From Algoriphagus sp. A40 (GTDB taxonomy: Bacteria; Bacteroidota; Bacteroidia; Cytophagales; Cyclobacteriaceae), in assembly GCF_002002735.1 (NCBI RefSeq), contig NZ_MUNY01000059.1:234407-298406 (forward strand): DNA of 64,000 nucleotides, written 5' to 3'. Positions within the stretch are counted from its first letter, which is position 1, and every line of letters starts with the position of its first letter. The notes beneath the pieces are model-generated. The model saw only the letters and a program-made list of their open reading frames with translations, was not told the origin of the DNA and made no database searches. The translations under genes and the position numbers were made by a program. This document shows positions 16,740 through 25,096 of the stretch, one piece after another.

Positions 16740-17590
16740 AAAAATCTACCTTAATTCTTCCTATTGCAATCCTTTTGTCTTTGGTGGTGTTTGGCTTCCA
16801 AGGATCAAAAGATGAAGCTGCCAAGACCAAATGGATCCAGCTTTTCAATGGAAAAGACCTGAAAGATTGGACTCCAAAAATTCGGACTCATGAATTGGGT
16901 GACAATTATGCAAATACTTTCCGGGTGGCAGACGGAATGATGCAAGTCCGTTACGACGGCTACACACAATTTGACAAACAATACGGACACATTTTTTACA
17001 AAAAGCCTTTCTCCTATTACTTGCTCCAGGTCGAATACCGCTTTGTGGGTGAGCAATGTCCGGGAGGAGAAGGATGGGCTTTGCGAAACAGCGGTGCGAT
17101 GCTGCATTCCCAAGATCCAAAGACGATGTTGAAAGATCAGGATTTCCCGATTTCGATTGAGGCTCAATTCCTAGGTGGAAACGGGAAAGATCCCCGCACC
17201 ACCTGCAACCTATGTACTCCCGGAACCAATGTGGTGATGGCTGACACCCTTTTCACCCCTCATTGCATCACTTCCAAATCCCAGACCTATCATGGTGACC
17301 AATGGGTTCAGGCGAATTTCATTGTCTTAGGAGATGAGGAAGTTTACCATCTAGTGGGAACAGATACAGTATTCAGTTACTTCAAGCCACAGATCGGCGG
17401 GGGAAGTGTGAATCCTGTGGACCCTGCAGTGAAAATAGACGGCAAGCTCCTGAAAGAAGGATACATTTCCCTTCAGAGCGAAAGCCATCCCATCGATTTC
17501 AGACGAGTAGCATTAGTGGATTTGTATGGAATAAAAGACAACCCCAAAAAGCTAAAGGAAGCGGTGCATCAGGCATTAACCGAAAATTAA
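16736..17590 (+). CDS. Secreted DUF1080 (3-keto-disaccharide hydrolase-like) protein
   Basis: 284 residues with a signal peptide (to about residue 21) and a concanavalin-like jelly-roll domain of family DUF1080, recognised by LFNGKDLKDWTPK, GWALRNSGAMLH and the end motif GYISLQSESHPIDFRRV. Some family members hydrolyse 3-keto-glycosides made by Gfo/Idh/MocA dehydrogenases. The GH109/Gfo-Idh gene lies immediately downstream in convergent orientation, which fits a shared sugar-breakdown role. The start overlaps the upstream EEP gene by four bases. A CNLC pair (Cys after RTT) may form a disulfide. Confidence 0.88.
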   Translation: MKKSTLILPIAILLSLVVFGFQGSKDEAAKTKWIQLFNGKDLKDWTPKIRTHELGDNYANTFRVADGMMQVRYDGYTQFDKQYGHIFYKKPFSYYLLQVEYRFVGEQCPGGEGWALRNSGAMLHSQDPKTMLKDQDFPISIEAQFLGGNGKDPRTTCNLCTPGTNVVMADTLFTPHCITSKSQTYHGDQWVQANFIVLGDEEVYHLVGTDTVFSYFKPQIGGGSVNPVDPAVKIDGKLLKEGYISLQSESHPIDFRRVALVDLYGIKDNPKKLKEAVHQALTEN

Positions 17591-17622
17591 AAATAAAGGG
17601 AGGCTAACACCTCCCTTTATTT
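17591..17622. terminator. Bidirectional terminator between DUF1080 and GH109-like genes
   Basis: The perfect 13-bp stem AAATAAAGGGAGG/CCTCCCTTTATTT has a six-base loop. It serves both convergent genes. Confidence 0.9.
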
Positions 17623-19029
17623 TTATACTCTCACTTTGGTATTTCCACCCCCTTCGAGGGTTATCGGCACCGGTTTATTGGTTTTCCAGTTTCCGCCAGT
17701 AAAATCAGGCACATCAATCGAATTGGATCTGTTGGCCACTGACCACTCACTTAGCGGAGTGATACAACTCCAAAGCGCCGCATCATACACATCCTGATCC
17801 AAAGGAAGTCCATTTCTCAGGCAATCGATCAATCTCCAATCCATCATAAAGTCCATGCCTCCATGTCCACCAATCTGCTTGGCAAGTTCACCGACTTTCT
17901 GAACGATCTCCGGAGTGTACTTGGTCTGAAGGTCTTTCATTTCTTCCTCTTTCATCCAGCTGTGGCCTTTGGCTACTTTTTGGTCAGGATATTTTTGAGC
18001 ATAGCCTTCTGAACCGCTGACCACGTGCAATCGGGAATAAGGACGCGGTGAAGTCACATCATGCTGAATCATGATGGTTTTTCCATGTTTGGTCTTTACC
18101 ACCGTGGTATTCATGTTGCCACGATAGGATTTGGAAGCAAATGAACCAAAGAATGGATCCTTATCGGCAAGTTCTTCAGCCTTGGCTTTCATCTGAAAAT
18201 CATTGGATGACATAGAAGTGAGGTATTCCATCTGATCCCCTCTGTTGATATTCAAGATCTGACAAATAGGCCCCAAACCGTGAGTGGGATAAAGGTTGCC
18301 GTTTCTGTAGTTTTCCTTCAGTCTCCACATATCTTGGTAACCGCCTTCCTTTTGGAAATTGTGGGCCAATAAATCATGAATATAGGCTCCCTCCACGTGA
18401 AGTACTTCGCCAAAAAATCCCTCGCGGGCCATTTTCAAAGTCATCAGTTCAAAGAAATCATAGCAACAGTTTTCCAGTTGCATGCAGTGTTTTTTGGTAC
18501 GCTCTGAAGTCTCCACCAATTGCCAGCATTCCTCCAATGTGCGTGCAGCGGGAACTTCCACAGCGGCATGCTTGCCGGATTCCATGGCATAAACGGCCAT
18601 TGGTACGTGCCAATCCCAAGGGGTGGCTATGTAGATCAAATCCAGGTCCTGACGCTCACACATTTTTTTCCAAGCGTAAACACTGCCTGAATAGAGTTCG
18701 GGATTGTGGGGAGTACCTTCGAGAGACTTCTTTGCTTTTTCGGCACGCTCCGGAAGCAAATCGCAAAGCGCTTTAATTTCGACTCCTTCGATTTTGCTCA
18801 ACCGTGTCACTGCACCCGGACCTCTCTGTCCCAAGCCCACTATTCCGACCCGGACGGTTTCTATTTTTGGTGCAGCAAAACCACACATATTGAAGGATTG
18901 GATTCTGGATGCTCCATATTTTGCCTCAAGAGGCAAGGTCTTGAATTCTCCTGCGAGTACGCTTCCTGCTCCGAAAAGGCCTAAACCAGCCAGTCCGGTG
19001 GATTTCAAAAATTCTCTTCTACGATTCAT
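17623..19029 (-). CDS. GH109-like Gfo/Idh/MocA family protein, Tat-exported
   Basis: 468 residues. The N-terminus RRREFLKSTGLAGLGLFGAG is a Tat signal, so the protein is exported folded with its nucleotide. The Rossmann motif is VGIVGLGQRGPG. The stretch GKHAAVEVPAA, TLEECWQLVETSERT and KHCMQLENCCYDFFELM, then THGLGPICQILNINRGD, is typical of the GH109 branch, whose known members are NAD-dependent alpha-N-acetylgalactosaminidases. The actual substrate here is not established. It is convergent with the DUF1080 gene. Confidence 0.88.
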   Translation of the reverse strand: MNRRREFLKSTGLAGLGLFGAGSVLAGEFKTLPLEAKYGASRIQSFNMCGFAAPKIETVRVGIVGLGQRGPGAVTRLSKIEGVEIKALCDLLPERAEKAKKSLEGTPHNPELYSGSVYAWKKMCERQDLDLIYIATPWDWHVPMAVYAMESGKHAAVEVPAARTLEECWQLVETSERTKKHCMQLENCCYDFFELMTLKMAREGFFGEVLHVEGAYIHDLLAHNFQKEGGYQDMWRLKENYRNGNLYPTHGLGPICQILNINRGDQMEYLTSMSSNDFQMKAKAEELADKDPFFGSFASKSYRGNMNTTVVKTKHGKTIMIQHDVTSPRPYSRLHVVSGSEGYAQKYPDQKVAKGHSWMKEEEMKDLQTKYTPEIVQKVGELAKQIGGHGGMDFMMDWRLIDCLRNGLPLDQDVYDAALWSCITPLSEWSVANRSNSIDVPDFTGGNWKTNKPVPITLEGGGNTKVRV

Positions 19030-19110
19030 AATAATTCCTGCTTTTTTTGGGTTTGCTTCGGCTATTTAATAAAAAAATAAATGAAGTCCGTCTTTTAGGC
19101 CAGAAAGCCT

Positions 19111-19141
19111 AAAAAAAAACCGGAAGCATTTGCCTCCGGTC
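19111..19141 (-). terminator. Terminator of the DUF2892 gene
   Basis: Read on the minus strand, the stem ACCGGAGGCA/TGCTTCCGGT (one mismatch) is followed by nine T, 28 bases after the stop. Confidence 0.8.
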
Positions 19142-19168
19142 TTTCCCTCAATTTGAAAGCACTATCAA

Positions 19169-19399
19169 TTATCCATTTCCTTTTATTTGGGTCGTCTTTT
19201 CTTTGACTGCTGTGTTGATTCCCAAAATTCCGTAAAGCGGGCAGGAATTGACCAAACTGGTCAAAACCATTATTGTAGCTACTACCAGTCCTACAATACC
19301 CCAAGTCCCGGTGAGCGTTTCGGAAAAATATAAGCTGACCAAGATGACCGCAATTATCAACCGAATTGATTTATCGATACTTCCTATGTTCTTTTTCAT
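19169..19399 (-). CDS. DUF2892 (YgaP-type) small membrane protein
   Basis: 76 residues with two membrane helices (about 12-28 and 33-50). The start MKKNIGSIDKSIRLIIA and the conserved NSCPLYGILGINT identify the YgaP transmembrane/DUF2892 family. In YgaP this part is fused to a rhodanese; here it is free, while a separate rhodanese lies 11 kb away under the Crp/Fnr regulator. It is the last gene of the minus-strand run but is separated by 105 bases that hold a Crp/Fnr-type palindrome. It has its own terminator. The function is unknown, perhaps sulfur or redox stress. Confidence 0.85.
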   Translation of the reverse strand: MKKNIGSIDKSIRLIIAVILVSLYFSETLTGTWGIVGLVVATIMVLTSLVNSCPLYGILGINTAVKEKTTQIKGNG

Positions 19400-19474
19400 G
19401 ATGTCCTGAATTGTTGTGGCTATTAAAAATCCTTACTGACACAGGTAAAGCTAATCCCAACAAAACAGTCTGAC

Positions 19475-19490
19475 TATGACAAAAGTCACA
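19475..19490 (-). promoter_or_regulatory. Candidate Crp/Fnr-type operator upstream of the DUF2892 gene
   Basis: TATGA-N6-TCACA, one mismatch from the Crp consensus TGTGA-N6-TCACA; the inner part TGACAAAAGTCA is a perfect 4-4-4 palindrome. It lies 76 bases upstream of the DUF2892 start, in a spacer with no gene. The Crp/Fnr gene at 30912-31625 would be a possible ligand protein. Confidence 0.45.
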
Positions 19491-19504
19491 GAACGATCTG
19501 ATTT

Positions 19505-20542
19505 TCAGAAGGAAGAAAAATAGGATGTCATCACCCTTTCAGCGGCCTTTCCCTGAGGGGTAAAGTCTGGTTCCCTTTCGTGCCTTTCGGGATACCACTT
19601 CCAAAAAAACACCCCAGCCATCCAATCTTTTTTCCAGGCTGTTTCAAAAAATGCTTCATAGCAAAGTGCCTGAACTTCCTCGGAAAACTGGATTTCTTTG
19701 CGCTCATTGGGCCAAACCCAAGGCTCGACAGCTGCATCGACCGTATTGCAATAACCGATTTCTGTGAAAATCACAGGCTTCTTATACTTTCTGACCACCT
19801 TTTCGATTTTTGGAAGGTGGTTTTCCCAAGAGGATTTCAGTTCGTCCAACTCGGGATTATGGTCTTCGGCAAGGGGGAAATAGGCCTGGATTCCCACATA
19901 ATCCAAGGCATCCCAAAATTTTACTTTCTCGAATTCTGTGAAATTGGCTGCATAAACCAGTTTTCCGGAATAGACTTCCCGGATTGCGGCGATGACTTCC
20001 CTCCATTCCTTTTCTCGCTGAGAAGTTTTCTCCAACTCAGTTCCGACGCACAGCATGGGCATTTTTAGTTCCTCAGCTAAACGAGCATAATCCAGAATGA
20101 AGGCCTTGTAATTTCCAAACCAAGTCTTCCAATCCTGTTCGTTAAGCATTTCGATCTCCCCTACCCAGCCTTCACGAACCCACAGGTGTGGCTTTAGCAT
20201 GTTCATCATCCCATGCTGAGCCGAGGAATCCAATGTGGCCCGGATTCCAGCGGGAGTCTCCCCCCACCAGCGGCGCTCATTGCTCATGTCCCAACGGATT
20301 TCAGGCGCGTTTTTTCCACTTTGCCAGCCAAAAGGAGTCTGGGACATTGCATTAGCACCTGTTGATTTCAAGGCCAGGATTTCTCCACCCTGAAGCGGTT
20401 GACGGCTACCCACCCAACAGACGCCTTTCCACTTTTCCTCAGTTGTGATCAGGGTCTCTGCCGGAATGAAAAACCAAATGAAAAAACTCAAAAGGATCAA
20501 ACCCACGGAACTGAAAAGATACTTGCTGAACCAGGGCTTCAT
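19505..20542 (-). CDS. GH113-like glycoside hydrolase, membrane-anchored
   Basis: 345 residues with an N-terminal membrane anchor or signal (residues 10-27) and a TIM-barrel hydrolase domain. CVGTELEK places the acid/base Glu169 at the end of strand 4, and VIFTEIGYCNT places the nucleophile Glu261 at strand 7. With GIQAYFPL this is the arrangement of GH113 and related clan GH-A enzymes, which cut beta-mannans. The gene is the last of the twelve-gene minus-strand series and starts 15 bases after the preceding lipoprotein gene, so it is co-transcribed. Its place beside glycosyltransferases suggests trimming of a glycan made by the same operon. Confidence 0.82.
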   Translation of the reverse strand: MKPWFSKYLFSSVGLILLSFFIWFFIPAETLITTEEKWKGVCWVGSRQPLQGGEILALKSTGANAMSQTPFGWQSGKNAPEIRWDMSNERRWWGETPAGIRATLDSSAQHGMMNMLKPHLWVREGWVGEIEMLNEQDWKTWFGNYKAFILDYARLAEELKMPMLCVGTELEKTSQREKEWREVIAAIREVYSGKLVYAANFTEFEKVKFWDALDYVGIQAYFPLAEDHNPELDELKSSWENHLPKIEKVVRKYKKPVIFTEIGYCNTVDAAVEPWVWPNERKEIQFSEEVQALCYEAFFETAWKKDWMAGVFFWKWYPERHEREPDFTPQGKAAERVMTSYFSSF

Positions 20543-20557
20543 CAGATTTTGGAGATT

Positions 20558-21328
20558 CTAAAAGTCTTTGGAAATAGGCTCTACCCGGATGTTTTCGAGA
20601 TTGATTTCGGAGAGCTTCTCCAATTTACCGGAAATGTACAGCTCTTGCATCTTTTCGACTGGAGTATTTTTGTCCTCTGGCTTGAGATTCAGATAGTTTT
20701 GAAAGCGGATCCCTCCGATCTCTTCCACTCCACTGACTTCTCTCATGCGTATTCCTCCCCCATCAGTATGATAACTGTAGGCCATGAAGTCCATCAGGAA
20801 ATCCTCCTTGCCAAACCAATAGATAAATTCGTCCTCATAATGCTCTCCTCCACCCTCTGGTTGAAAAGTCACCTTGATTTGGTGATATTTTTCGCCCTTT
20901 ATCTCGGTTTCTCCAAGGTAGGTTTTGATTGCGGCAGCGTCATTGAGTCCATAGGGAAGGAAAGCAAAATAGGCTACTGAATTCACAGACCGTGAAAAAG
21001 CCCCTATCCGCTCCTCGGTCAAGGTGTCGATTTTTGCCCCGTTTACAGTGCGGACAAAACCAGAATTATTCAATACATCTTTGACAGTTCCGGTGGAATC
21101 ACTGAATTCCCGGATATATTCAAATGCAGTTGAGGTTTTGTAAATCGTGTAATGGATTTTCCTGAAATCAAATTCGATTTTGGAGCTTTCAAACGCTTCA
21201 CCTCCGTGTGCTTCAATCGCAGCATCAACGATTTTTTGAGCTTCGGTTCGTTGATCGCAGGAAGTAAAAATCGCCGCTAAGGCAATCAAAAATCCGTATT
21301 TGTGTAAGTTCATCCGAAAGCAGTTCAT
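20558..21328 (-). CDS. Lipoprotein, DUF6503-like, paralogue of the gene upstream
   Basis: 256 residues. The signal peptide ends in IFTSC, a lipobox. The mature protein begins with AQKIVDAAIEAHGGEAF, a motif shared with its neighbour (ARELLEKSIAAHGDEEG). The beta-strand-rich remainder resembles LolA-like folds; I place it in DUF6503 with moderate confidence. The first ATG (21328) directly abuts the stop of the upstream gene, and a second in-frame ATG at 21313 gives a more typical signal length. Probably a periplasm-facing lipid- or glycan-binding protein; no catalytic residues seen. Confidence 0.65.
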   Translation of the reverse strand: MNCFRMNLHKYGFLIALAAIFTSCDQRTEAQKIVDAAIEAHGGEAFESSKIEFDFRKIHYTIYKTSTAFEYIREFSDSTGTVKDVLNNSGFVRTVNGAKIDTLTEERIGAFSRSVNSVAYFAFLPYGLNDAAAIKTYLGETEIKGEKYHQIKVTFQPEGGGEHYEDEFIYWFGKEDFLMDFMAYSYHTDGGGIRMREVSGVEEIGGIRFQNYLNLKPEDKNTPVEKMQELYISGKLEKLSEINLENIRVEPISKDF

Positions 21329-22063
21329 CTATTTTTCAAATTCAATTTCATATTCTAAGTAAACGTATTCTGCCCTAAGGAACAGCTTCTCCCCTTTTTC
21401 GTTCACTCTCCAACTTTCTCTTTTGCCATGAAGTCTGAATCCCTCCACTTCCTCAAAACCCAGGTTGTAAACTAGGCTGCGGTGATCTTTAAGCTGGATT
21501 TCATTTGCAACCATTTCAGCCGTTTCCGGATCGAAATAATACCACCAGATATCTGAATCGGGACCATAATCCACCCGGATGACTTCAACCAATTTTCCGT
21601 TTTCGAGTGTTTTTTGGCCCTCGTAGATCAGCTTTGCTTCCTCATCCAACAGTTTCCAAGGCTGGGCGACCGCATAAAAAGCCGCATCGAAATCTTTCTT
21701 TTTGGAAGCCAGAAATCCTGCATTTTGCACCTCATTTTCCCCCATGAAATAGTGCATCTGGGTTCCGTCCCAGGTCGCTACATGAGAAATGCTGTCTTTG
21801 GTCCAGGTGATCTTTCCTTCGAAATAGGGTTTGAAACGAAACTCGTGCCATTGATCCAACTCACTTTCGACAGAACCGTCCTCATTGAGCAATTTGGTGA
21901 CTTTCCGAAATTTGAGACTGCTGATTTCATCCCATCCTTCCTCATCTCCATGAGCAGCAATGGATTTTTCCAATAGCTCTCGGGCTTGTTTTTCTGGACT
22001 TTTTCCGCAGGAAAACTGAAGGACTAAACCAAGGAAAACCAGGTAACGAAGGATGGGTCTCAT
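21329..22063 (-). CDS. Lipoprotein, DUF6503/LolA-like, paralogue of the gene downstream
   Basis: 244 residues with lipobox QFSC (Cys19) and the opening motif LLEKSIAAHGD. The composition (aromatic beta strands such as WHEFRFKPYFEG and IWWYYFDPETAEM) resembles a LolA-type half-barrel. It starts inside the end of the GT-C transferase gene (four-base ATGA overlap) and ends directly before the second paralogue, so translation of the three is coupled. The pair looks like a tandem duplication followed by divergence. No family function is known. Confidence 0.65.
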   Translation of the reverse strand: MRPILRYLVFLGLVLQFSCGKSPEKQARELLEKSIAAHGDEEGWDEISSLKFRKVTKLLNEDGSVESELDQWHEFRFKPYFEGKITWTKDSISHVATWDGTQMHYFMGENEVQNAGFLASKKKDFDAAFYAVAQPWKLLDEEAKLIYEGQKTLENGKLVEVIRVDYGPDSDIWWYYFDPETAEMVANEIQLKDHRSLVYNLGFEEVEGFRLHGKRESWRVNEKGEKLFLRAEYVYLEYEIEFEK

Positions 22064-23397
22064 GGGGTTAAATTAGGTTTTCTTTTTGGCAGAAAGTAAT
22101 CCAAATAAATTCCAGCGAGGACTAAGCAATACTCGATCAGAAGAAACAATTGGTTTTCTACCACAATTTCATTTCCATAGGCTCGATAAGAAAAAATAGC
22201 TGCAAAAGTCCAAATCAAGAACGTATTCCGTCCGGTCAATAGGCTCAAACCAAAAGCCGGAATCAGGTACCAAGGATGGACTACAGGCTGTAAAATCAGA
22301 TAAATGAGATAGATCAAAACCCACAGATCCACCAATTCAGTGAGGGTTTGGGGTTTCTTTTTCCAGGAGAAAAAGGCAATCGCAACCATTGTTACTAAGG
22401 AAAGAATTTTTGTCAGCACACCAATGGTGTTGTATCCCTGAATCCAAAAACCAACTTCCCGAAGCAGGTAATAAACTGAGGCATTAAATTCGAATTTACC
22501 CTGATAGAGCATCAGACTTTGGAAGAAATTCATCGATGCCGTATTGAAGATCAGCCAGAAGAAACTAATTATCACTGCCACCAAAGCTCCAAACCATAAT
22601 AAGGTATTCTTTTTAGTTTCGGGATGAAAGATAAAAGCCGGCAATAGTATCAATGGCAAAAGCTTCATCCCGATTGCAAGTCCCCAAAAGCTTCCAGCAG
22701 TAGAGTGTTGTTTGTTTTTCAAAGCCAACACGGTCGCCAAAAGCAAGAGTAAAACCAGCCCTTCGAAATGAAGATTTCCAGTGACTTCCAAGATCACCAA
22801 AGGATTGAGCCAATAGAGCCAGAGCAGTTTTTGAGAAAGTTGGAAGGATTTCAATAATTTCAGAAAAAGCATGAAAACTCCGATTTCCCCCAAAATCAAC
22901 AGGAGTCGCAAACTGATAATCCCATTGGCGATAAGCCCGTTGGAGGCTTTGGCTGCCATCCAAAAAATTCCCTGGTTCAAAGGCGGGTATACTGAATAGT
23001 AATCCGGTGAATTGAGAAAGGGAAAAAGCTGATCTAGCATCGCCGAAGACTCCAAGGGATGCTTTTCAAGAAACTCAGCAGGAGTTTCGGAATAGGGATT
23101 TTCACCAAGCCGAAGCACTTCCCCATCCCATAGAAATCTCGCATAATCCTCCGACCACTGCGGAATCGCCAAAAAAAGAGAAAATCTGAGCAAAAGCCCT
23201 GCGATGAAAATGAAAAACCAGGGAGTCTCTTCTTTGGCAAGTGCAAAAACCAAAAACATCAACCCAAACAACAGCACAAAAAGTCCTAGGGTGGATTGAA
23301 AATCTGTCCTTGGAACCAAGTTTCCAAGAAAATAAATGCCTGCGAGCATCAGCAGGACCAACAATGCCTGAACGGCATACATCATCGTCTTATTCAA
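22060..23397 (-). CDS. GT-C type membrane glycosyltransferase (mannosyltransferase-like)
   Basis: 445 residues with about ten to twelve membrane helices. After the first helices comes SEDYARFLWDGEVLRLGENPY, where the acidic SEDY and WDG..G.NPY pattern is that of GT-C polyprenyl-phosphate-sugar transferases (GT87/DUF2029-like), with the acidic residue facing the periplasm as catalytic base. VHPWYLIPAFG near the C-terminus is also typical. It would use the lipid-linked sugar made by a DPM1-like GT2 protein, and one is encoded three genes upstream. It overlaps its neighbours by four bases on both sides. Confidence 0.75.
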   Translation of the reverse strand: MNKTMMYAVQALLVLLMLAGIYFLGNLVPRTDFQSTLGLFVLLFGLMFLVFALAKEETPWFFIFIAGLLLRFSLFLAIPQWSEDYARFLWDGEVLRLGENPYSETPAEFLEKHPLESSAMLDQLFPFLNSPDYYSVYPPLNQGIFWMAAKASNGLIANGIISLRLLLILGEIGVFMLFLKLLKSFQLSQKLLWLYWLNPLVILEVTGNLHFEGLVLLLLLATVLALKNKQHSTAGSFWGLAIGMKLLPLILLPAFIFHPETKKNTLLWFGALVAVIISFFWLIFNTASMNFFQSLMLYQGKFEFNASVYYLLREVGFWIQGYNTIGVLTKILSLVTMVAIAFFSWKKKPQTLTELVDLWVLIYLIYLILQPVVHPWYLIPAFGLSLLTGRNTFLIWTFAAIFSYRAYGNEIVVENQLFLLIEYCLVLAGIYLDYFLPKRKPNLTP

Positions 23398-24323
23398 AGC
23401 CCCAGGTCCTTTCGCAGCGGTTCAAACACTTTTTCATTCTGATTCCAATAATCGAGCATTTTCAGGGTTGTTCGGGTGGCGGTGGTGACTTCTTGTTTTC
23501 CATCGGCTTTGGTCCAGATTTCCTCAAATGCAATGATTTCATAAGGGAAAAAATTCTGGTAGCGTACGATAAGCTTGCGGCCAATTTCAGAGTAAACCAC
23601 TTCGATTTCGGATTGGTTGGAACCGATGTCCTTTTTGGAAATTGTGGCGGATTCAGGTTTCAAAGGAATATGGGCAAACCGCTGAAAAATCAGGCTTGGA
23701 ACCAACCGAAGATTCCCCATTGGCACCAATTCTGGATTTAGCCGGATCAGGTTGAAAATCTCCTCCTCGGCTGGTGCATCGAGTTTTGTTTCCGAATCTC
23801 CCTCAGATTCAAAATAGGAAAACTGCTTTGCTGTATATTTTCCGCTTTTGAAATTAAGTTGGGTAAAGGACTGCCCGCACCATTCGGTCACAGAAGCGAC
23901 AATTTTGGGTGACCAAACTTCTTCATAAACCGGTGTAAACACCGAAACCATGGTATGATAAGGATAGACTCCAGTGATAAATTCCCGTGTCATGTTTAGC
24001 TTGAGAACCTTTTGGGCATCTGATCGGCGGTCTTCAGGATTGTCCAGCTTGACCTGTTTGGATTTGGAAAAATCCTCCGTCACAAAAATCATTACTGCCT
24101 TGCCCGGACGGACTTCCCCATATCTGCTTTGCTGCAGGTCAAAGACATTGATTTCCGCGTTTCCCTGATACCAATACTTGGCAAATTGCTCCTCTTCCAC
24201 TCCTTCCCGACCTGAAGAATTGCAGGAAGAAAGGAAAACCAAGAGTAGGAGAAGAGAGATTAGGTGATATGGAATTCGGAATTCGGATTTCGGGTTTCGG
24301 ATATTTTCGGCTGAATGATTCAT
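23394..24323 (-). CDS. Putative lipoprotein of unknown function
   Basis: 309 residues. The lipobox LSSC is preceded by a run of Leu, but the n-region is long because codons 8-18 are read from a low-complexity TTCGGATTT-type repeat (24272-24305). The ATG at 24321-24323 is the only start that keeps the signal. The mature part has EEQFAKYWYQGNAEINVFD and SVTEWCGQSFTQLNFKSG. Bacteroidota relatives have at times been labelled Maf-like, for which I see no support. It overlaps the following GT-C gene by four bases and is part of the envelope-glycan operon. Confidence 0.6.
   Translation of the reverse strand: MNHSAENIRNPKSEFRIPYHLISLLLLLVFLSSCNSSGREGVEEEQFAKYWYQGNAEINVFDLQQSRYGEVRPGKAVMIFVTEDFSKSKQVKLDNPEDRRSDAQKVLKLNMTREFITGVYPYHTMVSVFTPVYEEVWSPKIVASVTEWCGQSFTQLNFKSGKYTAKQFSYFESEGDSETKLDAPAEEEIFNLIRLNPELVPMGNLRLVPSLIFQRFAHIPLKPESATISKKDIGSNQSEIEVVYSEIGRKLIVRYQNFFPYEIIAFEEIWTKADGKQEVTTATRTTLKMLDYWNQNEKVFEPLRKDLGL
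24272..24305. repeat. TTCGGATTT-type repeat inside the lipoprotein 5' coding region
   Basis: Successive units GAATTCGGAATTCGGATTTCGGGTTTCGG resemble the CGGATTTCGGATTTC blocks at 8826 and 8918. It is translated as part of the signal-peptide n-region of the lipoprotein gene. Confidence 0.6.
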
Positions 24324-24394
24324 CTACTATTCTAAAATAATGCTCAAATATAGGCCTTACATTCTTCCAACTGAGACTGAACACTGCACACTGT

Positions 24395-25087
24395 TTACCA
24401 ATATTTGAAGATCGTAAAAATAATTTTATACCCTGCCCCGATGACTCCTTTGACCGTCCCGCTTACTTTGGAGACACCGATTCGTTTGCGATAATTCACA
24501 GGAACTTCTGTGTATTGCAAACCCGCTTTATGCGCCTTGATCTGCATCTCGATCGTCCAGCCGAAGTTTTGATCAACCATATTCAGGTCAAGAAGTCTCT
24601 TCCAGACGATGGCCCGGAAAGGCCCCAAATCAGAGAATTTGGCACCTTGCATGTACTTCATCATGGTCGTAGCCAGCCAGTTTCCAAAAACTTGAGGAAA
24701 AGTCATCGATCCACTTTCCCTCTGTCCCAAGGCTCTGGAACCAATAACCATTTCAGCTTTCCCTTTCAAAATCGGCTGGATCAATTCCAGCATTTCGGCA
24801 GGATAATCACTGTAATCCCCATCCAAAAACACCACAATATCGGGTTGAATAGCCTGTTTTTTTATCCAATCCATAGCCGTCAGACAGGCTTTTCCGTAGC
24901 CTTTTTGCCGTTCGAAAACCACCTCAGCTCCTTCGGCTTTCGCCACTTCTCCAGTCCGATCCGTGGAATTATTATTGGCTACGACAATGTGACGGACAAT
25001 ATTGGGGATTTCGGCAATGACTTTTGGAATTGACTTTTCTTCGTTGTAGGCGGGAATGATGACGTCAATGATCGGGGGATTATGCAT
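24395..25087 (-). CDS. GT2 glycosyltransferase, DPM1-like
   Basis: 230 residues, GT-A fold: VIIPAYNEEKSIPKV, NNNSTDRTG, then VVFLDGDYSDYP where the DGD is the metal-binding DXD. FSDLGPFRAI and WTIEMQIKAHKAG complete the family pattern. Without C-terminal helices except a weak one, it is closest to dolichyl/polyprenyl-phosphate mannose or glucose synthases, which load a sugar onto a lipid carrier. The downstream GT-C transferase is a natural consumer of that product. It follows the larger GT2 gene after nine bases, in the same operon. Confidence 0.88.
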   Translation of the reverse strand: MHNPPIIDVIIPAYNEEKSIPKVIAEIPNIVRHIVVANNNSTDRTGEVAKAEGAEVVFERQKGYGKACLTAMDWIKKQAIQPDIVVFLDGDYSDYPAEMLELIQPILKGKAEMVIGSRALGQRESGSMTFPQVFGNWLATTMMKYMQGAKFSDLGPFRAIVWKRLLDLNMVDQNFGWTIEMQIKAHKAGLQYTEVPVNYRKRIGVSKVSGTVKGVIGAGYKIIFTIFKYW

Positions 25088-25096
25088 TAGCTAGAT

